A DNA stretch of 64,000 bases from an uncultured Akkermansia sp. (GTDB lineage Bacteria > Verrucomicrobiota > Verrucomicrobiia > Verrucomicrobiales > Akkermansiaceae): assembly GCA_947626545.1 (NCBI GenBank), contig CANQSS010000001.1, forward strand, positions 62,001 to 126,000. The letters are read 5' to 3'. The notes beneath the pieces are model-generated. The model saw nothing but the letters and a program-made list of their open reading frames with translations, searched no databases and was not told the DNA's origin. Shown piece by piece: positions 17,818 through 28,751 of this stretch; position 1 is the first letter of the stretch; each line of letters starts with the position of its first letter. Position numbers and translations under genes: made by a program.

Positions 17818-18908
17818 ACCGATTGAACCAGAAGTTGAGCTATGACCCTCGCCGCATCCGGCCGCGCGCGGGAGAGCATAGCTTGCTGCATTGCCGAGCG
17901 TACCGATAGATTGAGCACGTTTTGTCGGACAAACTCGACTATTCGTGACTGCGTGAGATCCTTTTGCTCGCACAGGCAAGCAGCGCCGGCATCTGCAAAG
18001 ATCTGCGCGTTATAGAACTGGTGATTGTCTGCCGCAAAAGGGTAAGGCACCAACAAGCAGGCCTTGCCGATTACTGAAAGCTCCGTGAGCGTGGATGCGC
18101 CACTACGCGCTACCACGGCATCTGCAGCTGCATAGGCCGCCGGCATATCTGAGCAGAAACCCAGCACCCGAACATTAGCACAGCCCTCTGCCAGACTCGC
18201 CACACGCGACTGATCCGCTTTGCCGGCAATAATAAGAAACTGCACATCAGGCAATTCCCTGGCAGCCTCCACCATGAGAGAATTCAGCTTCTGGGCCCCC
18301 TGAGACCCACCCGTCACCAACAAGAGAGGTTTATCCACGGGCATGCCTAATGCGACACGCGCGGCTGCGGGTTGTGGCGCATGCAACATCTCCTCGCGCA
18401 CCGGCGTGCCCACCTCTTGACAAGCCCTCCCCGGAAAACGCTTGGCCGCCTCTCCCAACCCCAGCAACACAGCCGTGCAAAAACGGGCCGTGAGGCGATT
18501 CGCCCGACCGGGGACAGCATTCGAGTCATGCATATAGGTGCGCAGCCCCAGCATGCGACCCGCCATCACAGGCGCTAGTGAAGTAAAGCCACCCATGCCC
18601 AGAACGGCATGCGCCCTTTCCCGACGCAGCAGTCTGTAACTGCTCCACAGGGTACCGACGAAGCGCATGAAGAAGGGTATCATGCGCAGCGAAAAAGTGC
18701 GCGGTTTGGCAATGGCCGGTACCGTACGGAATTCCAGGTGGGCGTACTTTCGCGAGCCCTCCGCATCCACCTCTTTGCGCGAGATGAGCAACAAAGGGCG
18801 GTGACCAAGCGCAAGCAACTGCTCTGCCACAGCAATGCCGGGGAACATGTGCCCACCTGTGCCACCACAGGCAATGATGATGCGTTGGGATGAGAGGACG
18901 TCGTTCAT
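17814..18908 (-). CDS. murG: UDP-GlcNAc-undecaprenyl-pyrophosphoryl-MurNAc-pentapeptide transferase
   Basis: 'IIIACGGTGGHMFPGIAVAEQL', 'VTGGSQGAQKLN', 'VVARSGASTLTELSVIGKACLLVPYPFAADNHQFYNA'. Confidence 0.97.
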   Translation of the reverse strand: MNDVLSSQRIIIACGGTGGHMFPGIAVAEQLLALGHRPLLLISRKEVDAEGSRKYAHLEFRTVPAIAKPRTFSLRMIPFFMRFVGTLWSSYRLLRRERAHAVLGMGGFTSLAPVMAGRMLGLRTYMHDSNAVPGRANRLTARFCTAVLLGLGEAAKRFPGRACQEVGTPVREEMLHAPQPAAARVALGMPVDKPLLLVTGGSQGAQKLNSLMVEAARELPDVQFLIIAGKADQSRVASLAEGCANVRVLGFCSDMPAAYAAADAVVARSGASTLTELSVIGKACLLVPYPFAADNHQFYNAQIFADAGAACLCEQKDLTQSRIVEFVRQNVLNLSVRSAMQQAMLSRARPDAARVIAQLLVQSV

Positions 18909-20044
18909 GAATCTTTGAGGAGGTGCTTGGGCCAAATATCCTGGCGCACATTTGGAGTGTGCCTCTGAATGCTCGTGAGTATGCCCACGGAAAGGATCGT
19001 GAAGACGAGATTCGTGCCACCGTAACTAATGAAAGGAAGAGGCAGGCCGGAATTGGGCAGCAGCGAAGTAACTACAGCCATGTTCAGCACCGCCGGCCAA
19101 AAGATTGTACATACAATACCGATGGCTAACAATCGTCCGAAAGTATCCTGCGTTTGCAGCGCAAGCATTATGCCGAAAATTGTGAGCAAGGTAAAGAGCA
19201 TGAGAACACCCAACGTGCCCACCAGTCCCCATTCTTCTCCAATTTCTGCGAAGATGAAGTCGGTGTGAGCAAAGGGCAAATTGCCGAACTTTTCTATTCC
19301 ATCCCCCAGGCCGACACCCATTACTCCGCCGCGCGCGAGAGCCAAGATAGCTATCCACTGCTGCCGCCCCACCCCCTGACTGAAGGCCTGCGGGTCGAAC
19401 CACGCGTAAATACGCTCCAAGCGGTTGTCATTGCCGGTTGCCATGTCGAACATAAGCACCATGCCCACCAACATTGCAGTGAAGAGCAGCCAATTTCGCA
19501 CACCGGCCACATACATCACGCACCCGCCGGACACCGCAAGCGCTGCCGCCGTGCCCATATCTTTCTCAAACAAAATGAGCGCAAGAGGTATGCCAAACAG
19601 CACAGCCCCGGGCCATACAAAACCTCGCCAAAACGTGCCCGGCATCTCACGGTGCGTGGTATACCAATCCGCCAACGTCAGCATGAGGCAGATTTTGGCT
19701 ACCTCACTAGGCTGAAATGACAGGAAACCGAGATTGATCCAGCGCCGTTCCCCATTGATCTCCATTCCGATGTATGGAATGTAGCAAAGAACCAGCATCC
19801 CCGCGCACGCCCACCACATTGTATGTACCCACGGACGCAATGATTGGTAGCGCACGGTACTCATCGCCAGAGCCGCCAGCAACCCAAGGAAGCCGAAACC
19901 ACATTGCTTGTAAAGAAATTGGGCCGGTGTTCCCCCGTTGGGCACATAGGCGCACAGCCCGGTGCTCGCTACCATCATAATCCCCAGCACCAGCAAAATG
20001 ATGAAGCAAATCCAGATGCCTATGATGCTCAAACGCGGGGACAT
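18905..20044 (-). CDS. ftsW: Lipid II polymerase (SEDS protein)
   Basis: Polytopic, 'INGERRWINLGFLSFQPSEVAKI', 'NSGLPLPFISYGGTNLV'. Confidence 0.96.
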   Translation of the reverse strand: MSPRLSIIGIWICFIILLVLGIMMVASTGLCAYVPNGGTPAQFLYKQCGFGFLGLLAALAMSTVRYQSLRPWVHTMWWACAGMLVLCYIPYIGMEINGERRWINLGFLSFQPSEVAKICLMLTLADWYTTHREMPGTFWRGFVWPGAVLFGIPLALILFEKDMGTAAALAVSGGCVMYVAGVRNWLLFTAMLVGMVLMFDMATGNDNRLERIYAWFDPQAFSQGVGRQQWIAILALARGGVMGVGLGDGIEKFGNLPFAHTDFIFAEIGEEWGLVGTLGVLMLFTLLTIFGIMLALQTQDTFGRLLAIGIVCTIFWPAVLNMAVVTSLLPNSGLPLPFISYGGTNLVFTILSVGILTSIQRHTPNVRQDIWPKHLLKDS

Positions 20045-20068
20045 GGATGGATCTGACCAACGTGATAC

Positions 20069-20914
20069 TTAGCGACTCAAACGCAGCTTCATGCCGGGAC
20101 TGATACGATTGGCATCCTTGATGCCATTGATTTGCATGAGCTCCTTCATGGGCACTTTCACCTTGCGAGAAATACGCGAGAGCGTCTCACCACGCTGTAC
20201 GACATGCACCTTCCCAGTGGAAGACGGGGAGCTTGAGGAGTCGTTTACCGGGCGAGCAGGAGCGGACGCAGTGGGGCGTGCTCCGGCAAGCCCCGTAGGC
20301 ACCACCAAATTCACCCCCACTCGAGGCTGCGGGTCTGTCACACCAGGATTTGCCGCTTGCAACGAAGCCGGACTCACAGCATACTGCGCCGCAATATTCT
20401 GCCATGTATCACCCGTAGCTACCATGTGATACACAGGAGCTGCCGTAGCCGCGGGGGCAATCTCCACCACATCGTCCTGGACTTCTTCGGCTGCTTCTTC
20501 ATCCGCCATCTCCGCAGGCTGCGTAATGTGATTTGCTGCAGCTGCAGGAGCTTTTGTGATCTGTTGGGGGGGAGCGGTCGGCGCAAGGACAGGCGGCGGC
20601 GTCAGCACTTGATCCACCGTTGACGTTGACGCAGCGGGAGCAGTCGGAGCTTTTTTCGATACAACCGAAACCGGAGTCGTGTTCACCGCACTCCCTTTCA
20701 TCATGTGCCCACGCAACAGCACGCCACCGATAATGATGAGGTGCAGCATCAGCAAACCCACAATAATACGCACAATCGTGACGCTGCTCGTACGATCCTC
20801 CACCAACCCTGTATCAGTGCGATGGCGGTATTTTTTTATGAGGGAGTGAAAGAAATGGCGTTTAGGTTTTGTTCTGCCGAGTGTTGGAGTGGCATAAAAA
20901 TCGTCCTTTTTCAT
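20069..20914 (-). CDS. LysM-domain membrane protein (two LysM repeats)
   Basis: TM plus 'YHMVATGDTWQNIAAQYAVSPASLQAANPG' and 'VHVVQRGETLSRISRKVKVPMKELMQINGI'. Confidence 0.88.
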   Translation of the reverse strand: MKKDDFYATPTLGRTKPKRHFFHSLIKKYRHRTDTGLVEDRTSSVTIVRIIVGLLMLHLIIIGGVLLRGHMMKGSAVNTTPVSVVSKKAPTAPAASTSTVDQVLTPPPVLAPTAPPQQITKAPAAAANHITQPAEMADEEAAEEVQDDVVEIAPAATAAPVYHMVATGDTWQNIAAQYAVSPASLQAANPGVTDPQPRVGVNLVVPTGLAGARPTASAPARPVNDSSSSPSSTGKVHVVQRGETLSRISRKVKVPMKELMQINGIKDANRISPGMKLRLSR

Positions 20915-20948
20915 GGGGTGCTGGTGGAATGATGGTTAAAATGGTTTA

Positions 20949-22259
20949 TTAGAGATGAAGATTTTCTTGTACAGCTCGGCGAAAATCATCACCGCGCTGC
21001 GCATAATTCCTGTATTGGTCGAAAGATGATGTGCCGGGGGAAAATAAGACGACGTCCCCGGCAGAAGCGCGCACTGCCGCTGCGTGCACAGCCTCGCTCA
21101 CGGTCTGCACACGCACTGTTTCATGAGCTCCGGAGAAGGTGCGCTCCAGTTGCTCCGCTATTTGCCCGAACACCACGCAGAGCTTCACTTTTCCCGACAT
21201 AGTGGACAGCAGCGGCGTGTAATCCAAGCCCTTGTCCTTGCCACCTATGAGCAGGATAATGGGGCGCGTCTGCGAGCGGATAGCCGCTTCGGTGGAGTGC
21301 AAATTGGTACTTTTGGAATCATTCAGCCAAAGCACGCCACCCTCCTCTGCTACAAACTCGCAGCGATGATGAGGCGGTTCAAAGTTGGCAAGTGATGATA
21401 TGATCTCATCATCATTGAGCCCCACGGCACGACACGCGAGAATGGCAGCCATGGCATTCTCCGCATTGTGAGCCTGCACAAGGGCCGTGCCTTTCAGATC
21501 AGCCACGGTGGTATCTATCTGCTTGATACATGTGCCATCGTAACGCAGCAGACCACTGCCGGAGCATGCGGAAAACTCAGTTATCCGGGGTCTGATAGAC
21601 GGCATTTTTTCGCCGACGCGGATGATAGCAATCTGGCTTTCATCCATATTTTCAAAGATGTGCAGCTTGGCCTCATAGTAATCGCTGACCTTGGTATAAC
21701 GATCCATGTGATCGGGGGCAAAATTCAACCACACCGCAACCTCCGGGCGAAAACTTTGTACCGTTTCCAGCTGGAAGGACGAGACCTCCAGCACAGCAAA
21801 CTCCGGCTGCGGTTTTTGCAACACGACCTCGCTGAACGGGTAACCATAATTGCCACAGGCTTTCGCACTGCGGCCTGCCTGCAGCAGGATGTGCTCGATG
21901 AGCGCGGTTGTTGTCGTTTTACCGTTCGTGCCGGTTATGGCAATGATTCGCCCACTGAAATAGCGGAACGCCAGCTCCACCTCACCGATGATGGGAGCGC
22001 CCGCGCAAGTGAATGCCAACGCCCACGGCTTGTCAGCCTCGATGCCGGGCGAAATAACCACGAGGTTTGCAGCAAAGTCCCGAGCCTCTTTCTCGCCGGC
22101 TCCTGCAATGAACTCCACCGTGTCATCAGAGCATACGGCCTCAGGATTAGAATCAAAGATGCGCACCTGAGCTGCACCACGCGCCACGGCTAAATGCGCC
22201 GCCGCAACACCGCTGCGACCGCACCCCAACACCGCCACCTTTTTCCCGTGTAAGTTCAT
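20949..22259 (-). CDS. murD: UDP-N-acetylmuramoylalanine-D-glutamate ligase
   Basis: 'KKVAVLGCGRSGVAAAHLA', 'ITGTNGKTTTTALI', 'NDSKSTNLHSTEAAI'; start at MNLHGKK. Confidence 0.96.
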   Translation of the reverse strand: MNLHGKKVAVLGCGRSGVAAAHLAVARGAAQVRIFDSNPEAVCSDDTVEFIAGAGEKEARDFAANLVVISPGIEADKPWALAFTCAGAPIIGEVELAFRYFSGRIIAITGTNGKTTTTALIEHILLQAGRSAKACGNYGYPFSEVVLQKPQPEFAVLEVSSFQLETVQSFRPEVAVWLNFAPDHMDRYTKVSDYYEAKLHIFENMDESQIAIIRVGEKMPSIRPRITEFSACSGSGLLRYDGTCIKQIDTTVADLKGTALVQAHNAENAMAAILACRAVGLNDDEIISSLANFEPPHHRCEFVAEEGGVLWLNDSKSTNLHSTEAAIRSQTRPIILLIGGKDKGLDYTPLLSTMSGKVKLCVVFGQIAEQLERTFSGAHETVRVQTVSEAVHAAAVRASAGDVVLFSPGTSSFDQYRNYAQRGDDFRRAVQENLHL

Positions 22260-23275
22260 ACTGCTGGTAAAGAAAGAACTGCGATCACAAACAACACACA
22301 TCCCACAATCCACGAACGCACACACACCTGCGACTCGCTAACTCCGCATTTCTCAAAGTGATGATGCAATGGAGCCATCCGGAAGAAGCGCCGTCCCTCG
22401 CCGTATATCCGTTTAGTCATTTTGAACCACAGCACCTGCACCACGACGGATGTTGCCTCTGCCACAAACACACCCCCTACGATGATGAGCACGAACTCCA
22501 GTCCCGCACAAACCGCCAGCGTGCCCAATGCCCCCCCCAATGCCAGCGAACCCGTGTCGCCCATGAAAACCTTTGCCGGGTGGCAGTTGTACCACAGGAA
22601 GCCCATACAGGCAGCTATCACCGCTAAGGAAAAGCAGGCAAGACCGTCGGAAGGTCCACCTCGGAAATAGAGAAAAAACAAGAGAGCGGCAGGCACCATA
22701 CAGCCACTTGCCAATCCATCCAACCCGTCCGTCAAGTTCACCGCATTGGAAGTGGCAATAATGGTGAGGATGGCCAACGGTATCAACAGCCAGCCAATAT
22801 CCACCCAGCCAAAGAACGGTATGGCAACCCTGCACACACTTGCATCCGAATAGTAGAGATAGACCGCGCAAACGGTCGCAGCAAAAGTTTGAAGCGCAAT
22901 CTTAAACCAACCGTTTACACCTTCGCAATTGTGTTTTTTTACCTTTGCGTAGTCGTCCAAAAAACCAAGGAATGCCGTAACAATTGTGACGAACAGAACA
23001 CACTGCACCTGCGCATTTGCCAATGGAAGGAAAAGCAGAGAATAGACAAGTACAGCACCGATGAGCAGCAAACCGCCCATCGTCGGTGTACCAGCTTTTG
23101 CCGTATGCTCCGGCGCATGTACATTGCCGTGCGCCTCGCGCACCGGCTGTCCCGCCTTCAAAGCTCGAAGTCTGTTGACAACACACGGACCGAGCGCTAG
23201 CACCATCACAAACGGCACCACAAGCGCCGCTACGATCTCCAAATCAACTCTAAAGGGAAAAAAATGGTACGGCAT
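22256..23275 (-). CDS. mraY: Phospho-N-acetylmuramoyl-pentapeptide transferase
   Basis: 'GTPTMGGLLL', 'FLGFLDDYAKV', 'NAVNLTDGLDGLASG', 'VFMGDTGSLALGGALG', 'APLHHHFE'. Confidence 0.97.
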   Translation of the reverse strand: MPYHFFPFRVDLEIVAALVVPFVMVLALGPCVVNRLRALKAGQPVREAHGNVHAPEHTAKAGTPTMGGLLLIGAVLVYSLLFLPLANAQVQCVLFVTIVTAFLGFLDDYAKVKKHNCEGVNGWFKIALQTFAATVCAVYLYYSDASVCRVAIPFFGWVDIGWLLIPLAILTIIATSNAVNLTDGLDGLASGCMVPAALLFFLYFRGGPSDGLACFSLAVIAACMGFLWYNCHPAKVFMGDTGSLALGGALGTLAVCAGLEFVLIIVGGVFVAEATSVVVQVLWFKMTKRIYGEGRRFFRMAPLHHHFEKCGVSESQVCVRSWIVGCVLFVIAVLSLPAV

Positions 23276-23281
23276 GATTCG

Positions 23282-24661
23282 TCAGTCCTGTCTAAGAAAA
23301 TCATTCATTACCCGCTCGATACCCGCCGCGCGAGAACCTTTGAAGAGAACTACATCCCCGGAGCGTACAACGGCACGCAGAGCCTCTGCGGCCGCCAACG
23401 AACTCTCGACACGCTGCACGGGCACACCACCGGCACGCACCGCTTCCACCAGCGCATGAAGCTCGGCACTGCCCTCACCCAGAACCACCACACCTGCATA
23501 CTTTGCCTCTGCCGCGCACTTGCCCACCTCAGCATGCGCAGCCACACCAGCACTTCCCAGTTCGCCCATTTTACCGAGCACAGCATAGCGCCTGCCACGC
23601 ACAGCCATACTTGCCACAGTACGGAGCGCGGCCATCATGCTTTCGGGATTGGCATTGTAGGTATCATCCACCAGCAAAATCCCCATTTCTTCACGGCAGG
23701 TGAGACGTCCGTGCGTAAGAGCGATCGTGTTCAGCCCGACGGCAATTTCCTGCAAACTGCAACCTAACTGCCATCCTGCTGCAGCCGCCAACAAGCTATT
23801 GCTCACCATGTGCATCCCAGGCACCGGCAGATGTACAGGAATTTCGCCTACTCCCTCGATTACGAGCGTGTAGTCACTTCCCTGAGCATTGCTCTGTACA
23901 TTGTGTGCACGAACGGCGCTTGACGCGCCGCCCACAGGAAGAAGATGCGCCTTCGTCTGCTCGGCGATGTAGGCCGCATAATCATCGTTGGCGGAGTAAA
24001 TCATGCAACCATCCTGCGGCAATGCACGCGCCACGGTGCACTTTTCCTGGGCAATGGCATCTCTCGATCCAAGCATGCCGATGTGAGCTGAGCCAATATG
24101 CGTGATAATCCCTATGCGAGGCTGCGTCATGGCACATAGCGGGGCAAGCTCGCCGGCGTGGTTCATACCCATTTCCCACACAGCTGCCTCGGTATCAGCA
24201 GGAGCAGACAGAACACTCAGGGGCACGCCGATATGATTGTTCAAATTGCCCTGCGTGGCGACTACACGCGAGAAATGTCGCTTCAACACAGCACAGACCA
24301 TATCCTTCGTGCTGGTCTTGCCACTTGAGCCCGTGATACCTACCACCTGCGCTTCCATTTGCCCACGCCACCAAATCGCCAGATCATGCAGCGCCTTCAA
24401 GGTATCCGACACCAGCACCACACTGCACTCTGCGCTGCACTCACCTGTCACTCTGCTTATCACGACTGCGGCAGCTTTCTGCGACGCCTCAGTGGCGAAG
24501 CTGTTGCCATCGAATTTATCCCCACTGAGCGCAAAAAAAACGCATCCTTCACGCACGCGGCGGCTATCCGTACACACACCAGTTGTAATGGGACGCGAAC
24601 CCCGTGCCCGGAGTGTGCCGCCGGTGCTTACGAGAAGATTTTGGAGATCCAGTTCAGTCAT
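23282..24661 (-). CDS. murF: UDP-N-acetylmuramoyl-tripeptide-D-alanyl-D-alanine ligase
   Basis: 'GITGSSGKTSTKDM', 'DDTYNANPESMMAAL'; start at MTELDLQNLL. Confidence 0.95.
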   Translation of the reverse strand: MTELDLQNLLVSTGGTLRARGSRPITTGVCTDSRRVREGCVFFALSGDKFDGNSFATEASQKAAAVVISRVTGECSAECSVVLVSDTLKALHDLAIWWRGQMEAQVVGITGSSGKTSTKDMVCAVLKRHFSRVVATQGNLNNHIGVPLSVLSAPADTEAAVWEMGMNHAGELAPLCAMTQPRIGIITHIGSAHIGMLGSRDAIAQEKCTVARALPQDGCMIYSANDDYAAYIAEQTKAHLLPVGGASSAVRAHNVQSNAQGSDYTLVIEGVGEIPVHLPVPGMHMVSNSLLAAAAGWQLGCSLQEIAVGLNTIALTHGRLTCREEMGILLVDDTYNANPESMMAALRTVASMAVRGRRYAVLGKMGELGSAGVAAHAEVGKCAAEAKYAGVVVLGEGSAELHALVEAVRAGGVPVQRVESSLAAAEALRAVVRSGDVVLFKGSRAAGIERVMNDFLRQD

Positions 24662-26180
24662 GCTTTTTCTCTGCAGTCTTGGTAGCAATAATATCAGCTT
24701 CTTTGCGCTCCACGAAGCGGCGCACCGCCTCGGCATCCGAAAAGCGAATCGTCTTGTCGCCGATAATTTGGTAATCTTCGTGTCCCTTGCCGGCAATGAG
24801 AATCACGTCCCCCGGACGCGCCATGGTGAGCGCCGTTTCAATAGCCTCGCCGCGGTTGGTGATACGGTGCTGTTTGTCTGCCGGGATGCCGGGCATTATC
24901 TCATCAATAATGCTCTCCGGGTTTTCGTGTCGCGGGTTGTCGCTGGTAACGAGACAGACATCCGCATATTTCGCAGCCGCTGCCCCCATGAGTGGACGCT
25001 TTGTGCGATCGCGATCGCCGCCGCAGCCAAATACCACGATGAGCCGCCCCTGCCGCGTCAGTGCGCGCATAGTACGGCAAACATTTTCCAAGGCATCCGG
25101 CGTATGCGCGTAGTCCACGAAACATTGAATGTGATGTGCGCTGCTCACCAGCTCGAGACGCCCTGGCACCTGCGGGGCCGTAGCGAGGCAACTGATGGCG
25201 TCGCGAAAGTTTACCCCTGCCGCCGCCGCACCCACTAGCGCCGCTAAACTGTTGGAAACATTGAAAGCGCCGATAAGCGGGACGCGCACGAGAAAACTGC
25301 GTCCCTTCCAAGTAAGTTCATACTGGCTACCTTTCAGAGAAATGAGCCTCGGGGTAATGCGATATTCCGCATCAGCGGCTTCGCCGAAGGTCCGCACCTT
25401 CATGAGCGGTTGCATTTCTCCCGCCAAGCGTCGCCCGTATGAATCATCGATATTGATCACTGCCACCGCCTTGCGATCCGCCCCTAGCGCCATACTGGTG
25501 AAAAGCTTTTTTTTCGCCTGGTAGTAGGTTTCCATATCTCCGTGGTAATCCAAGTGATCCTGGGTGAGATTGGTAAAAATACCAACGCGAAAATCGGTGC
25601 CAGCAGTACGCTGTTGGTCGAGGGCATGGGAAGAGACTTCCATGGCCACAGCGCGGCACCCGTTACGCACCATATCCGACATCATGCGTTGCAACTCCGC
25701 ACTGCCCGGCGTGGTATTGTGCGAATTGATTCGCCGCGCACCATCATCATACATCACTGTACCAATCAATCCGGCTTTCTGCCAAGTACTGCGCAAAATG
25801 TGGTGCAGCAGATAGGCAATCGTCGTTTTACCGTTGGTCCCGGTTACCCCCACTGTGACGAGCTGCTGGCTTGGGAAGCCGTGCCACGCACTCATGAGCG
25901 TACCGCAGGACAATCGTGAATCTTTCACCTGCACCCAGCACACTCCTTTCTCCTCCATACCGGCAGGGCATGGTTCCTCAGCCACGATGACGATCGCACC
26001 GCAGCTAATGGCCTTTGGGATAGCGCGGTGTCCATCAAACTTGCTGCCACGCACAGCAATGAAAGCACTGCCGGGAGTCACCTTACGGCTGTCATCCGTA
26101 AGCTGACCAATCGTGCGGCGCAATGGACCGGTGATCACCGCATCGGGCAGCACGGAAAAAAGTTGTCTATGATTAATCAT
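24654..26180 (-). CDS. murE: UDP-MurNAc-tripeptide synthetase
   Basis: 'VTGTNGKTTIAYLL', 'VDYAHTPDALENV', 'DNPRHENPESIIDEI' (DNPR motif typical of meso-DAP-adding MurE). Confidence 0.96.
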   Translation of the reverse strand: MINHRQLFSVLPDAVITGPLRRTIGQLTDDSRKVTPGSAFIAVRGSKFDGHRAIPKAISCGAIVIVAEEPCPAGMEEKGVCWVQVKDSRLSCGTLMSAWHGFPSQQLVTVGVTGTNGKTTIAYLLHHILRSTWQKAGLIGTVMYDDGARRINSHNTTPGSAELQRMMSDMVRNGCRAVAMEVSSHALDQQRTAGTDFRVGIFTNLTQDHLDYHGDMETYYQAKKKLFTSMALGADRKAVAVINIDDSYGRRLAGEMQPLMKVRTFGEAADAEYRITPRLISLKGSQYELTWKGRSFLVRVPLIGAFNVSNSLAALVGAAAAGVNFRDAISCLATAPQVPGRLELVSSAHHIQCFVDYAHTPDALENVCRTMRALTRQGRLIVVFGCGGDRDRTKRPLMGAAAAKYADVCLVTSDNPRHENPESIIDEIMPGIPADKQHRITNRGEAIETALTMARPGDVILIAGKGHEDYQIIGDKTIRFSDAEAVRRFVERKEADIIATKTAEKKHD

Positions 26181-28375
26181 GGGGTAGAAGATGAGGCTTG
26201 CTGAGCCGTGCGGTCTTTGCTAATGCGGTAGCGTTCGTAAGCCGCGGGGTCGCTAGGTTGAATATTCAGGACATTGATGAAACGTTCCGCCGCCTGCCGG
26301 AAGATGGGTGCAGCTACCGTGCCGCCGCCCGGGTTACAATCCGTAGGGTGAGGTTCGTCAATGACAGTCATCACGACAAGCTGCGGGTTGTCAACTGGCA
26401 ACAACCCCGCAAAGGACACAGTATAGAGTCCCTCGTAGTATCCGCCTTTTTCCTTCACCTTTTTTGCTGTGCCTGTTTTACCTCCGATAAGGAAACCAGG
26501 AATAGCCGCCGCTGTCGCCGTACCACGTCCACTCTGGCCGGAACTTTCCGTCACACTGCGCAACGCGCGGCGCAAATCACGGGCCGTGTCGCTCGTCATC
26601 ACACGACGCACCTCCTGGGGCTTGCAGTCATCGTATACGGAACCGTCCGCCGCAATGATTTTATCGATGAGCCGCGGCTTCATGCGCACACCATCATTGG
26701 CAATGGTAGCGTACACCATCGCCATGTGCAGCGGGGAAACGGAAACAGAGTAGCCGTATGCGATTCGGGAGAAATTGACGATGTTGTTGCCATCCGCCAA
26801 TAGGCACGCGCCACCACTGGGCAGATCCACACCCACAGGCTTGTCCAAGCCATAGCGCTGCAAGTACTCTTTATAATTGGGCCATTTGCACGCCAATGCA
26901 ATTCTCGCCGCACCCGGATTGCTTGACTTTTTAAGCACGCAATACAGAGGCTGCGTGCCATAATTAAATCGCCCATCGTTAATCGGCTTGCTGCCAAACC
27001 CCACGCTGAAAGGAGAGCAATTCACCGGCGTGTCAATACGCATGATATGTTTGTCGACCGCAGTGGTGGCAGCTATCACCTTAAAGGTCGAGCCTGGTTC
27101 ATAGCGGGTCTGGCAGGCAAAGTTGAAATCGCCAGTTACAGGGTTGCCCTTGGCATCTTTCACTGTGCCTCGCTTGAAGGTACCATTGGGAGTGATGAGA
27201 TCTTTTGTGTTCAGATTGAATGATGGGCGACTCACCATGGCAAGGATATCGCCTGTGTGCGGCTCCACTACGATCATACAACCACGTTTGGCGCGGTAGT
27301 GGCTCATACCACGATCCAGCTCCTGCTCGCAAATGGCCTGCAAACGCATATCGATCGTAAGTCTCAGACTCAAACCGTCTTTCGGCGCCAAGTATCGATC
27401 ATCCTCATTCGGCAATACCTGTCCACGAGCATTGTGGCGGTATTCACGCATTCCGTCCACACCAGCCAAGTAACTCTGAAAATACTCCTCCACACCGCTC
27501 ATGCCACGGTTCTCATGATCCACATATCCCAGCACGTGGCAGAGCATCTCCGGCATCACGTATGAGCGTTTCGGATTTGACTGCACCATAATCCCGCGCA
27601 CATGAGCATTTTTTAGCGTTTCCTTGATCTTCTCCGCCGTGTCCAAGTTGAAACCCTTGGCCAGAATAATCTGGTTACGGAAGGAGCGCGTGGGTTCTCC
27701 TTTTTTCTCAGCCTCACGGTTATACTTCTCGGTGGCGGTTTGAGCGATACGCTCAATAATATCCTCCCGCGTCATGTAGCGCTTGTCGCGTGAGACCTTG
27801 CCATCCTCTCCGTCCTCCACGTGGCACAGATAGGGGAAAAGCAGCTCAGCCACCAATCGATCGTGCAGTTGGTAATAATATGCGCATACTTCCGGGTCGT
27901 ACTCAAGCAGACGATTGGTTTTGGCATCCGCCGTACCCATCTGGCGACGCAGTACCGCCTTCTCCTCCGGCGTCATTCGACGACGCGCATTCTCCAAGAG
28001 CTCAGCGCGTTTTTTCGCGAGCATTTTGCGACGCTCAGCGGCATCTTTAGTCTGAGCCCATTGCATCGTGTGACTCACTTGATTATACGCCAGCCCATCC
28101 ACTACCGCCGTAAGCTCACGCAAGTGGTAGCGATTTGCCACCAGCTCGGCATTTTGGATATTGTTGGTGAGAATCTCCTCATTGCGATCCATAATCACCC
28201 CACGTTGAGCCGGAATACGCTCTTTTTCGATCAATTCATCAGCAGCAAGACGTCCATGATTCCCGGAATCCACCACCTGCAATTCCACCAAGCGGTAGGT
28301 GATCACGCAAGAGATCCCCAACACCAGAACGCAGAGCCAAGCGCAGCGGTTTGCAAATGGTATTTTGGTTTTCAT
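26177..28375 (-). CDS. ftsI: Class B penicillin-binding protein / FtsI-like transpeptidase
   Basis: 'YEPGSTFKVIAA' (SxxK), 'KSSNPG' (SxN), 'IGGKTGTAKK' (KTG); dcw context. Confidence 0.92.
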   Translation of the reverse strand: MKTKIPFANRCAWLCVLVLGISCVITYRLVELQVVDSGNHGRLAADELIEKERIPAQRGVIMDRNEEILTNNIQNAELVANRYHLRELTAVVDGLAYNQVSHTMQWAQTKDAAERRKMLAKKRAELLENARRRMTPEEKAVLRRQMGTADAKTNRLLEYDPEVCAYYYQLHDRLVAELLFPYLCHVEDGEDGKVSRDKRYMTREDIIERIAQTATEKYNREAEKKGEPTRSFRNQIILAKGFNLDTAEKIKETLKNAHVRGIMVQSNPKRSYVMPEMLCHVLGYVDHENRGMSGVEEYFQSYLAGVDGMREYRHNARGQVLPNEDDRYLAPKDGLSLRLTIDMRLQAICEQELDRGMSHYRAKRGCMIVVEPHTGDILAMVSRPSFNLNTKDLITPNGTFKRGTVKDAKGNPVTGDFNFACQTRYEPGSTFKVIAATTAVDKHIMRIDTPVNCSPFSVGFGSKPINDGRFNYGTQPLYCVLKKSSNPGAARIALACKWPNYKEYLQRYGLDKPVGVDLPSGGACLLADGNNIVNFSRIAYGYSVSVSPLHMAMVYATIANDGVRMKPRLIDKIIAADGSVYDDCKPQEVRRVMTSDTARDLRRALRSVTESSGQSGRGTATAAAIPGFLIGGKTGTAKKVKEKGGYYEGLYTVSFAGLLPVDNPQLVVMTVIDEPHPTDCNPGGGTVAAPIFRQAAERFINVLNIQPSDPAAYERYRISKDRTAQQASSSTP

Positions 28376-28392
28376 GGACGTCTTTGAAAGTG

Positions 28393-28746
28393 CTAGCGGG
28401 ACGCGGTGGAATGGATGGAAGCCTCCTGACGAGTGCTGTGCGCAATTTCGATTTGACTGTGGCGGATATCGCGCAGTTCAGAACCATCGTGTATCAGACG
28501 CTCGCGCATAGCCCAGCGGTTGGTAAGAGCATCCGTTTTGGCACGGTACTGATTAGCGTTCATTCGGCAGATGGCAATTTCACGGTTCAGTTTATTAATT
28601 TCCGTACGCTCCGTTACCTGCTCATTTTTAAGGACGGCATAGGACACACCCATGGCGGTGGAAATCACAGCAAAAGCGACCATCCACACCAAGAATCCGA
28701 AGCTAACGCGCTCCGAGTATCGCGACTTAATTTTCTTTCGTATCAT
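28393..28746 (-). CDS. ftsL: FtsL-like division protein (single TM + coiled coil)
   Basis: Small bitopic protein located between rsmH and ftsI. Confidence 0.65.
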   Translation of the reverse strand: MIRKKIKSRYSERVSFGFLVWMVAFAVISTAMGVSYAVLKNEQVTERTEINKLNREIAICRMNANQYRAKTDALTNRWAMRERLIHDGSELRDIRHSQIEIAHSTRQEASIHSTASR

Positions 28747-28751
28747 TTGTT

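Noticed and set aside
24237-25238. 333-aa plus-strand ORF
   Set aside because: Antisense to murF/murE; no domain.
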